DNA of 64,000 bases from JACQFV01 sp964593585 (GTDB taxonomy: Bacteria > Zixibacteria > MSB-5A5 > WJJR01): contig CAZQIZ010000008.1 in NCBI GenBank assembly GCA_964593585.1, forward strand, positions 1 through 64,000. The letters run 5' to 3'. Position numbers and translations under genes: made by a program. Below the pieces are notes generated by a model. It did not search any database. It was not told where the DNA came from and saw nothing but the letters and a program-made list of their open reading frames with translations. Below, piece after piece: positions 54,734-64,000 of this stretch. Position 1 is the first letter of the stretch; each line of letters opens with the position of its first letter.

Positions 54734-54740
54734 GGTCACG

Positions 54741-55298
54741 ATGATCAAAGAGTGGCTGATCAAGTGGTGGGCCAACAAGTGCGACGATGCCGAGTTCACC
54801 TTTCCCGCCGCCCTGCGGTCGGCCCGGCGCATTCTCGTCCTCATGCCCCTCGACCTGGAGGAGCTGCACCAGTCCGAGTTTTTCCTCTCGCGGCTTCCGC
54901 AGGCCTTCCCCGGCGCCAAGGTCACGCTGTTGTATCCGCCGAAGAGTCTGGCGCCGCGCTTCTACAACCCCTATGGCTTCACCGCGCTGGTGCCCGAGGC
55001 GTCGCATGTCGGCCCCTTCGGCATGCCCAAGCGTAAGTTCCTCGACCAATTATTCGAACAGCCCTTCGATGTGATGATCGCGCTCAACCGGCAGCCGACG
55101 GTCTTCTTCGCCGGCGTGGCGATGAGTTCGCACACGCCCGCCCGCATCGGTCTGCCCGGCGGCATGGGACGTCCCTTCGTCACCATCGAATTGCGCCATG
55201 GCCGCGAGGCGGCCGACACCAAAACCGAGTACATCCTGTTCGTGGAAATGCTGCGCAAACTCGCCGCCCCGCCGCCGGCGGCCGCGCCCACGGCCTGA
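54741..55298 (+). CDS. Small glycosyltransferase-9-like protein of unknown function
   Basis: This 185-residue protein starts at the ATG seven bases after the rodZ-like stop. Its pattern ARRILVLMPLDLEELHQSEFFLSRLPQAFPGAKVTLLYP and the later FDVMIALNRQPTVFFAGVAMSSHTPARIGLPGG resemble the first Rossmann half of heptosyltransferase (GT9) proteins. The C-terminal nucleotide-sugar half is missing, so it may not be a working transferase. Short relatives (DUF6913-type) exist in Bacteroidetes by my recollection. Conserved placement between rodZ and smc would suggest an envelope or division role (inference). Confidence 0.55.
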   Translation: MIKEWLIKWWANKCDDAEFTFPAALRSARRILVLMPLDLEELHQSEFFLSRLPQAFPGAKVTLLYPPKSLAPRFYNPYGFTALVPEASHVGPFGMPKRKFLDQLFEQPFDVMIALNRQPTVFFAGVAMSSHTPARIGLPGGMGRPFVTIELRHGREAADTKTEYILFVEMLRKLAAPPPAAAPTA

Positions 55299-55322
55299 CG
55301 ATCGTCGCTTGAGGATGACCGC

Positions 55323-58919
<3,597 letters not shown>

Positions 58920-58957
58920 GCGCCATCATCGCATCACCGCGACGTCGCGCATTCGCC

Positions 58958-58981
58958 GGACAAGGGGCTTCCAGCCCCTTG
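58958..58981. repeat. ACAAGGGG hairpin repeat, copy 3
   Basis: ACAAGGGGCT pairs with AGCCCCTTG around TCC, 38 bases after the smc stop. There is no T tract. Confidence 0.7.
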
Positions 58982-58999
58982 CAACCATGCGACGCAGGC

Positions 59000-59111
59000 G
59001 GGAGGGCGGTCCGCCGCGGCGGAGAGTCTGCCCGTTTGCATCCCGACCACCCGTCGTGCACGAATGTCAGAAGTACCGGGAGGGCGAGGCTTCCGCCGAG
59101 CCTGCTCTTTC
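59000..59111. repeat. Two GGGAGGGCG elements between smc and ftsY
   Basis: Units at 59000-59036 and 59078-59111 both begin GGGAGGGCG and carry an internal CCGCCG/CGGCGG or GGCTTCCGCCGAGCC stem, like the element at 44035-44074. The 345-base gap 58920-59264 contains these, an ACAAGGGG hairpin, the ftsY promoter and no other gene. Confidence 0.5.
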
Positions 59112-59215
59112 TGCTGCGCCACCGAAGTCATGCTCAGATGCAGTGGAGACCCTCGAAGCACACAAGTGTCGCTGAATGCCCTGCCCGCGTGAATCGCAGT
59201 CGCGGCTATCGCCCC

Positions 59216-59244
59216 TTGTGTGACGCCCCGGGACGCAATATCCT
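59216..59244 (+). promoter_or_regulatory. Promoter for ftsY
   Basis: TTGTGT (59216-59221), exactly 17 bases, TATCCT (59239-59244). The predicted leader of about 14 bases contains the ribosome-binding site GCGGAGGA (59253-59260). Confidence 0.5.
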
Positions 59245-59264
59245 TGCCCTTCGCGGAGGACATC

Positions 59265-60185
59265 GTGCGTTCCTTTTTTCAGAAACTCAAAGACGGCCTT
59301 TCCAAGACTCACAAGAACCTCACCGACAAGATCAAGGAATCGATCGGCCTCCAGCCGAAGTTCGATCCGGCGCTCTTCGATGATCTCGAGGCGGCCCTGA
59401 TCGCCGCCGATTGCGGCCTCGACCTGGCCGTCGAACTGACCGAGACCACCCGCGAGACCTGCAAGCGCGACAACATCGGCGACTCCGATGGCGTGATTGC
59501 CCGTCTCAAGCAGGCGATGGCCGATGTCCTGCGCCACAGCGACCGTCCGACATCCCCGGCGGTCGGGCGGCCGAACGTGACCGTCTTCGTCGGCGTCAAC
59601 GGCGCGGGGAAGACCACCTCGATCGGCAAGATCGGCTGCCACCATGCCCGCGCCGGACGCTCCGTCATCTTCGCCGCCGCCGACACCTTTCGCGCCGCTG
59701 CCGGCGAACAGCTGGAGATCTGGGCTGAACGCGCCGGCGCGCAGATCGTGACATCGCAGCATGGCGCCGATCCGGCCGCGGTCGCCTATGATGCCGTCGT
59801 CGCCGCCAAGGCGCGCGGCATCGATGTCGTGTTGATCGACACCGCCGGACGCCTCCAGACCAAGTCGAACCTGATGGCCGAACTGGCCAAGGTGCGCCGC
59901 TCGGTCGACAAGGCGCTGGGCAACGATTCGCCCAAACCGGAGGTCCTCTTGGTGATGGATGCGACCACCGGGCAAAACGGCCTCTCTCAGGCGCAGGAAT
60001 TCACCAAGGCCGTCGGCGTCGATGGCATCGTGCTCACCAAACTCGACGGCACCGCCAAAGGCGGCATCGTGCTGGCCATCGCCCACACACTGAAGATTCC
60101 CGTCGCCTGGGTCGGTGTCGGCGAGGGAATGGATGACCTCGAGACCTTTGACCCCGACGAGTTCATCGAAGCTCTCTTTGCCTGA
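59265..60185 (+). CDS. ftsY: Signal recognition particle receptor FtsY
   Basis: FtsY is the membrane-bound GTPase that receives ribosomes from the signal recognition particle. From the GTG at 59265 (GGAGGA five bases before), the 306-residue protein has a short N-terminal amphipathic start FFQKLKDGLSKTHKNL, an N domain and the G domain with FVGVNGAGKTTSIGKIG (G1), DTFRAAAGEQLE, DTAGRLQTKSNLM (G3) and TKLDGTAKGG (G4/G5). It is the short form without an acidic A domain. The frame open to 59220 lies within the promoter and is rejected. Confidence 0.96.
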   Translation: MRSFFQKLKDGLSKTHKNLTDKIKESIGLQPKFDPALFDDLEAALIAADCGLDLAVELTETTRETCKRDNIGDSDGVIARLKQAMADVLRHSDRPTSPAVGRPNVTVFVGVNGAGKTTSIGKIGCHHARAGRSVIFAAADTFRAAAGEQLEIWAERAGAQIVTSQHGADPAAVAYDAVVAAKARGIDVVLIDTAGRLQTKSNLMAELAKVRRSVDKALGNDSPKPEVLLVMDATTGQNGLSQAQEFTKAVGVDGIVLTKLDGTAKGGIVLAIAHTLKIPVAWVGVGEGMDDLETFDPDEFIEALFA

Positions 60186-60197
60186 CAAACCCCACCG

Positions 60198-60221
60198 GGA
60201 CAAGGGGCTTTCAGCCCCTTG
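60198..60221. repeat. ACAAGGGG hairpin repeat, copy 4
   Basis: ACAAGGGGCT pairs with AGCCCCTTG around TTC, 13 bases after the ftsY stop and 18 bases before the rlmH ATG. It probably lies inside a shared transcript. Confidence 0.75.
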
Positions 60222-60238
60222 ACGTCCACCGAGCACCC

Positions 60239-60709
60239 ATGCGTCTGACCGTCATCGCCATCGGCAAACCCCGCGCCCCTTGGGCAAGCGCGGCGCTGGA
60301 GCACTACACCAAGTTCCTTTCTAAGTACACCGACGTACGCTTCGCTTGGCTCAAACCCGCGCCGGCCTCGCTGGGCGCTTTCCAGGCGCTTCTCCGCCAG
60401 GAAGGCGATCGGCTGCTGACTCAACTGGCAGGGGCCTCCGGATTCAAGATCGTCTGCGACAAGGCAGGGAAGACCTTCGACTCCGAGACCTTTGCCCGAC
60501 GGTTGGAGAAGGGCATGGACGCGCACGGCGGGCAAGCGGCGATTGTCATCGGCGGCGCCTGGGGGCTGGATCCCCGGGTGCGGGATGCCGCCCATCTGGT
60601 CTGGTCATTCGGCCCGCTGACCCTACCGCACGAACTGGCACTGGTCACTGCCTGCGAACAGACCGCCCGCGCCCTGTCAATCTTGCGCGGCGAGGGCTAT
60701 CATAAGTAG
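60239..60709 (+). CDS. rlmH: 23S rRNA pseudouridine-1915 N3-methyltransferase
   Basis: RlmH methylates pseudouridine 1915 in helix 69 of 23S rRNA on the assembled ribosome. The 156-residue SPOUT protein has the trefoil-knot motifs AIVIGGAWGLDPRVRDAA and WSFGPLTLPHELALVTACEQTARALSI with the C-terminal GEGYHK. Family length is 155-160, so the gene is complete. There is no strong RBS; it follows ftsY by 53 bases with a hairpin repeat between them. Confidence 0.95.
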   Translation: MRLTVIAIGKPRAPWASAALEHYTKFLSKYTDVRFAWLKPAPASLGAFQALLRQEGDRLLTQLAGASGFKIVCDKAGKTFDSETFARRLEKGMDAHGGQAAIVIGGAWGLDPRVRDAAHLVWSFGPLTLPHELALVTACEQTARALSILRGEGYHK

Positions 60710-60845
60710 TAATTGTCCTGGCATCTCGTTGTCGGATAATGACATAACTTTAACCGTCGATATTTATCGCCCCGCCCGCTCGCGGCGATTGTTTTGACAG
60801 GCCAGTGGTAGGAGTCAACCAAGGCAACACATCCAAGGAGGGTGC

Positions 60846-61523
60846 ATGCGTAAAGTGATCGTTCTGACTTCCGTGCTGATGGTCGCCCTGCTTTTCAGCA
60901 GCGCCGCCCAGGCGGAAATCCTCGGCAAGTTCGCCGTCTCGCCGTACGCCGGCGTGGTCATCCCGATCGGCGATGCGGCCGATACCGACCCGGACAATGA
61001 AAAGGCGCTTGGCGCCAAGACCGGCCTCGGCTTTGGCGCGATGGCCGAGTATGGTCTGACCGAAAACGTCATGGTCGGCGGGCGCTTCGGCTACAACATG
61101 TTCGGCTTCGACGAAGACTTGGACATCTTCGAAGGCGCGGAACTGGACAGCCCCAACTGGACCGTGATGGAATTCGGCGCTTATGTGAAACTGCTGCTGT
61201 CCGCCGGCAGCAACACCCGTCCCTACTTCAAGGCCGGAGTCAACGCCGGCAAGGCCAAGTTTAAAGCCGATGAAGCAGAAGCCGGGGAAATCGAACTCGA
61301 CGTGGCTTCTGCGCTCGGTCTTGAAGGCGGCGTCGGCGTCCTGCACATGTTTTCCGAGAATATGGGCGGATTTGTCGAGGGCTCCTTCAATCACCTCATG
61401 ACCGATGGCAAGGACGCCGAAATCCTCGTGGACGGCGACACCTTCCTCGAAGGTGAAGCCGAGGGCAACGTGCAGTGGATCGCTCTCCGCGCTGGCGTCA
61501 CCTTCTTCTTCGGCGGCAATTAG
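60846..61523 (+). CDS. Outer-membrane beta-barrel protein, paralogue 1
   Basis: The 225-residue protein has a signal peptide (cut after AQA) and then about eight amphipathic strands with aromatic ends, such as FAVSPYAGVVIPIGDA, TGLGFGAMAEYGLTENVMVGGRFGYN and WIALRAGVTFFFGG. This is the OmpA/OmpW-like small-barrel pattern; no enzymatic motif is seen. AAGGAGG lies directly before the ATG. Weak promoter candidates lie upstream (TTGACA at 60794-60799 without a good -10). A terminator follows, and a diverged paralogue starts at 61683. Confidence 0.8.
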   Translation: MRKVIVLTSVLMVALLFSSAAQAEILGKFAVSPYAGVVIPIGDAADTDPDNEKALGAKTGLGFGAMAEYGLTENVMVGGRFGYNMFGFDEDLDIFEGAELDSPNWTVMEFGAYVKLLLSAGSNTRPYFKAGVNAGKAKFKADEAEAGEIELDVASALGLEGGVGVLHMFSENMGGFVEGSFNHLMTDGKDAEILVDGDTFLEGEAEGNVQWIALRAGVTFFFGGN

Positions 61524-61551
61524 TCCGTTCCACCACAAAGTTCGATACAAT

Positions 61552-61586
61552 CAGGCCGGGGCATCCGCTCCGGCCTGGTGCTTTTT
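61552..61586 (+). terminator. Rho-independent terminator after barrel paralogue 1
   Basis: CAGGCCGG (61552-61559) pairs with CCGGCCTG (61570-61577) and is followed by GTGCTTTTT. Confidence 0.75.
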
Positions 61587-61682
61587 CGACCGATTCGATT
61601 TACCGCTCGCCATCCGTCGCCCGAATGACTATGTTTGCGGTCGTCTTTCAGTCGCGGTCCCACAACACAACCCGGAGGCACT

Positions 61683-62366
61683 ATGCGCCGACTCACGTTG
61701 TCCGTTGTCACGCTGGCTGTGATCGTCTGCTGCGCCGTTCCCGCGTCCGCCTTCGACGCGTACCATCGCTTCTTCCTTTCGGCCGGCGGCGGTGTGGCCA
61801 TCCCGATCGGCGACTTCGCCGATGACGATCTGGCCAATCCCAAGGCCGGCGGCGCCAAGACCGGCTTCGACTTCGGACTGTCGCTCGAGTATGGCGTCAC
61901 AGAGACATTCCTGGTCGGCGGACGCTTCGCCTTCAACCGCTTTGACGTAAAGTCGGAGATGCTCGGTGAGATCGCGCCCGGCCTCGAGGCCCACTGGACT
62001 GTTACCGAGATCTTCGGCCTCTACGGCAAGTTCCTGGCGATGCCCGGCGCGGCGACCCGTCCCTATGGGCGCGCCGGCGCCTTTCTCGGCAAACCCGAAT
62101 TGACCTTCGACAGCGGCGACGAGATTTGGTCGGGTGAATACGATGTCTCGCTGGGAATCGACGCGGCCATCGGCGTCACGCACATGCTCAGCCATCGCAT
62201 CGGCTTCGGATTCGAGGCGCGTTTCACCCACCTGTTCACCAGTGACTCCGAGTCCGGTGACGAAGCGGAACCCCTGGCGCGCACCGCCGGTCCATCCGGT
62301 GTACGCGACCCCGGCGGCAACGTCAGCCTGATCGATCTTGCCGCGTTCGTCGACTATTCGTTCTAA
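61683..62366 (+). CDS. Outer-membrane beta-barrel protein, paralogue 2
   Basis: This 227-residue protein is related to the preceding gene along its whole length: both share GVxIPIGDxAD, GAKTGxxFG, LEYGVTETFLVGGRFAFN or its equivalent, and TRPYxxAG. It has a signal peptide (cut near ASA) and ends in phenylalanine after FVDYSF, the usual final barrel residue. CCGGAGG precedes the ATG at 61683; the frame upstream is not conserved. The pair arose by tandem duplication (inference), and the terminator between them means separate expression. Confidence 0.8.
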   Translation: MRRLTLSVVTLAVIVCCAVPASAFDAYHRFFLSAGGGVAIPIGDFADDDLANPKAGGAKTGFDFGLSLEYGVTETFLVGGRFAFNRFDVKSEMLGEIAPGLEAHWTVTEIFGLYGKFLAMPGAATRPYGRAGAFLGKPELTFDSGDEIWSGEYDVSLGIDAAIGVTHMLSHRIGFGFEARFTHLFTSDSESGDEAEPLARTAGPSGVRDPGGNVSLIDLAAFVDYSF

Positions 62367-62494
62367 GGAAGGTCCGAACCTGGCTCAGCGTTCAAGATTG
62401 TCATCCCGATCCGCCGCAGGCGGAGAGGGATCTGCTTTTCTCGCTGTCCGGTAACAGCCGCGACAACAGCGATCTGTCACCCGCGTATCTGCCC

Positions 62495-63526
62495 TCAACC
62501 CGCCGCGGAGAACAGGCGGCTTTTGCGCAATTGCCGCCACCACACCGACAACAGCGCGGCAATCAGCGCCGCCAGTCCCGCCCAGTGCCAGATGCCGATG
62601 CGCTCATCCGCCGCAACCGACGCGATCCGGGGTGTCCAGTCCCACGAACCCATCGTCGCATCGACCAAAACGCCCAAAAGCACCGCCGTGACCATCATCC
62701 CTGCCAGATAGACCGTCGCGGTCCGTGCCCCCAATTCGCGCACGATGACCGCAAACGACGCCGCGTTTGTCGCCGGCCCCACCAGCAGGAAGACCAGCGC
62801 CGCCCCGGGGCTCATTCCCTTGGCGAGGAAGACCGCCGCGATCGGCGTCGACGCCGACGCGCAGATGTAAAGCGGGACACCCACGACCACACCCATGACC
62901 ATCTGCGCATACGATCCGATGCGTTCAAACCAATTGTCGGGGATGATCACCGCCAGCACTCCCGACAACACAATCCCCACAACCAGCCAGTTGGCGATGT
63001 CGGGCAGAAAATCCTTAATCACATAGTCGAACGATCCCCGCAGCCGCGTTCCCCACGAAGAATCGGTCCATTCAGTCCCATTGGTCCTATCCGCTTCCAA
63101 TGCCGGTTTCCGCGGTGCAAACCGCTCCACTGCCAGCCCCGTGGCGATGGCCGTGACCAGCGCCGCGACGGGCCGCACCACGGTCATCAGCGGATTGATC
63201 AACGCCCAGGTCACTGCGATTGAGTCCGGCCCGGTCTCGGGCTCCGATACCAGAAACGAGACCGTTGCCCCGTCGGAAGCGCCGCTGCGACGCATCGTCA
63301 TCGCCACCGGCACCACGCCGCATGAGCACAAGGGAAGAGGAATCCCTGCCAACGCCCCCTTGATGATCGAGCCGATCCCGCGCCGTCCTAGCCAGCGCAT
63401 GATCTGCCCCTTCGGAAACGCCGCATAGATCAACACCGCCGCGATCAGCCCCAGCACGATATAGGGCGCCATCTCCAGCGCAATCCGCCCGGTTGCCACC
63501 GCCGCTTGTGTCAGCCAGTCAACCAT
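62495..63526 (-). CDS. Permease, SO_0444-type Cu/Zn efflux family
   Basis: The 343-residue membrane protein has eight to ten helices and the family motif GIPLPLCSCGVVPVA, with Cys67 and Cys69, followed by SGASDGATVSFLVSEPETGPDS and a second repeat-like block CASASTPIAAVFLAKGMSPGAALVFLLVGPATN. These belong to the ArsP/DUF318 permease superfamily, in which this subgroup exports copper or zinc. The ATG at 63526 follows GTGAGAG; the TTG start at 63571 lies inside the operator and is rejected. It is transcribed downstream of the metal-sensor gene, with a perfect operator in between. Confidence 0.87.
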   Translation of the reverse strand: MVDWLTQAAVATGRIALEMAPYIVLGLIAAVLIYAAFPKGQIMRWLGRRGIGSIIKGALAGIPLPLCSCGVVPVAMTMRRSGASDGATVSFLVSEPETGPDSIAVTWALINPLMTVVRPVAALVTAIATGLAVERFAPRKPALEADRTNGTEWTDSSWGTRLRGSFDYVIKDFLPDIANWLVVGIVLSGVLAVIIPDNWFERIGSYAQMVMGVVVGVPLYICASASTPIAAVFLAKGMSPGAALVFLLVGPATNAASFAVIVRELGARTATVYLAGMMVTAVLLGVLVDATMGSWDWTPRIASVAADERIGIWHWAGLAALIAALLSVWWRQLRKSRLFSAAG

Positions 63527-63542
63527 GACTCTCACAAGTAAT

Positions 63543-63571
63543 ACGATAAAGTCAATCGCACATTTGAACAA
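63543..63571 (-). promoter_or_regulatory. Promoter for the metal-efflux permease
   Basis: Read on the minus strand: TTGTTC (63571-63566), 17 bases, TATCGT (63548-63543). The -35 box lies inside the operator palindrome, so a bound repressor would block polymerase. Confidence 0.5.
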
Positions 63572-63582
63572 GTGTTCAAATG
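63561..63582. promoter_or_regulatory. Perfect ArsR/SmtB-type operator
   Basis: CATTTGAACA (63561-63570) and TGTTCAAATG (63573-63582) are exact inverted arms separated by two bases. The TGAACA..TGTTCA core matches the known SmtB/CzrA operator pattern. It overlaps the -35 box of the permease promoter. Confidence 0.8.
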
Positions 63583-63630
63583 ACTGCCAATGCCGTCACG
63601 TTGCCTGACATCGGCTCACCCCCATCCGCG

Positions 63631-63654
63631 GGACAAGGGGCTTTCAGCCCCTTG
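63631..63654. repeat. ACAAGGGG hairpin repeat, copy 5
   Basis: Identical over 24 bases to the copy at 60198-60221. It begins three bases beyond the metal-sensor stop codon (minus strand), between that gene and the permease operator. Confidence 0.75.
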
Positions 63655-63656
63655 TA

Positions 63657-64000
63657 TCACCCATGCCGCACATGCTCCAGCCCCAGCGCAAACAGCGCCC
63701 GCACATGCTCATCGTCGATGGAGTAGTAGGCCATCTTCCCCTCGCGGCGGTACTTCACCAGACGCAACGCGCGCAGCGTTCGCAACTGGTGCGACACCGC
63801 CGAGACGCTGCTACCCAGCACCTGCGCCAGGTCGCAGACACACAGCTCGCCGGTGAACAGCGCCTGGATGATCTTGATCCGTGTCGGATGCGCCACGCAT
63901 TGAAAGATCGATGACATCCGCTCGATCTCGTCGGCGGGCAGCATCAACTTCCGCGCCGCCGCCACCTTCTTCGGATCAAACGAGTCGATTTCGCAGCGGT
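63657..64000 (-). CDS. ArsR/SmtB-family metal sensor, CadC-like (5' end outside window)
   Basis: The frame is open to the window edge, and the residues before the first internal start (CEIDSFDPKKV) match the N-terminal metal-site segment of CadC, so the gene probably continues beyond 64000. The winged helix has ELCVCDLAQVLG, the CadC/ArsR metal-site helix, then SAVSHQLRTLRALRLV for DNA contact. The C-terminal helix DEHVRALFALGLEHVRH has the Asp-x-His...His-x2-His zinc site of SmtB/CzrA with exact spacing. It thus carries elements of both known metal sites, though the second N-terminal CadC cysteine is Ser here. It represses the downstream efflux permease (inference). Confidence 0.88.
   Translation of the reverse strand, partial: RCEIDSFDPKKVAAARKLMLPADEIERMSSIFQCVAHPTRIKIIQALFTGELCVCDLAQVLGSSVSAVSHQLRTLRALRLVKYRREGKMAYYSIDDEHVRALFALGLEHVRHG

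Noticed and set aside
63527..63571. TTG start for the efflux permease
   Set aside because: It lies inside the operator and promoter; the ATG at 63526 has its own RBS and begins at the first membrane segment.

Overview
This is a gene-dense, GC-rich stretch of a bacterial chromosome with mostly housekeeping genes, nearly all on the plus strand. The lineage cannot be proved from the window. Several features point to the FCB superphylum, most likely candidate phylum Zixibacteria or a close relative (inference): a secreted subtilase ending in a dockerin-like calcium-loop pair, a large secreted putative metalloprotease ending in a FlgD-like Ig domain, the pilMNOPQ layout, DUF3108, a bacterial deoxyhypusine-synthase-like protein and a TonB-receptor-like barrel. 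A two-membrane envelope is clear from the secretin, an RND/TolC pump and beta-barrel proteins. I found no tRNA, rRNA, CRISPR array, transposase or phage gene.

Layout. 0-4.3 kb: a frameshift-damaged DinB-family gene, an inositol-monophosphatase-family enzyme, DoxX, a HAD phosphatase, rpsU and a CvpA-like protein. 4.4-11.1 kb: the NfeD/slipin membrane pair, glutamine synthetase and gatA-gatB. 11.5-16.8 kb: purN-purC-purH, coaBC and a family-4 uracil-DNA glycosylase. 16.8-20 kb: manC, a Sua5/YrdC protein, a low-molecular-weight phosphatase and a DUF3108 protein. 20.3-27.5 kb: a deoxyhypusine-synthase-like protein, bifunctional FtcD, then a tightly packed trio (secreted metalloprotease, ECF S-component-like membrane protein, outer-membrane receptor-like barrel) that looks like an undescribed uptake module. 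27.5-31.3 kb: aroH, tyrA, ilvE, an MFS permease and a cold-shock protein. 31.4-38.2 kb: two AAA+ response regulators flanking a secreted subtilase; the second regulator lacks the sigma-54-contacting GAFTGA loop. 38.4-43.8 kb: type IV pilus alignment complex and secretin genes (pilMNOPQ), with the AMIN domain on PilP instead of PilQ. 44-50.6 kb: an HxlR regulator divergent from an RND efflux operon. 50.8-58.9 kb: an FAD-linked oxidase, dtd-maf-rodZ-like-GT9-like-smc. 59.2-60.7 kb: ftsY and rlmH. 60.8-62.4 kb: two tandem outer-membrane barrel paralogues. 62.5-64 kb, minus strand: a CadC/SmtB-like metal sensor cut by the window edge, with a perfect operator in front of a Cu/Zn-type efflux permease.

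Intergenic DNA is unusual. Most larger gaps hold short palindromic repeats, several as inverted pairs, and one hairpin family (ACAAGGGGCTTTCAGCCCCT and variants) occurs five times, always 3-40 bases after a stop codon. Promoter-like sequences in front of gatA and udg place the -10 box 5-6 bases before the ATG, which predicts leaderless mRNAs.
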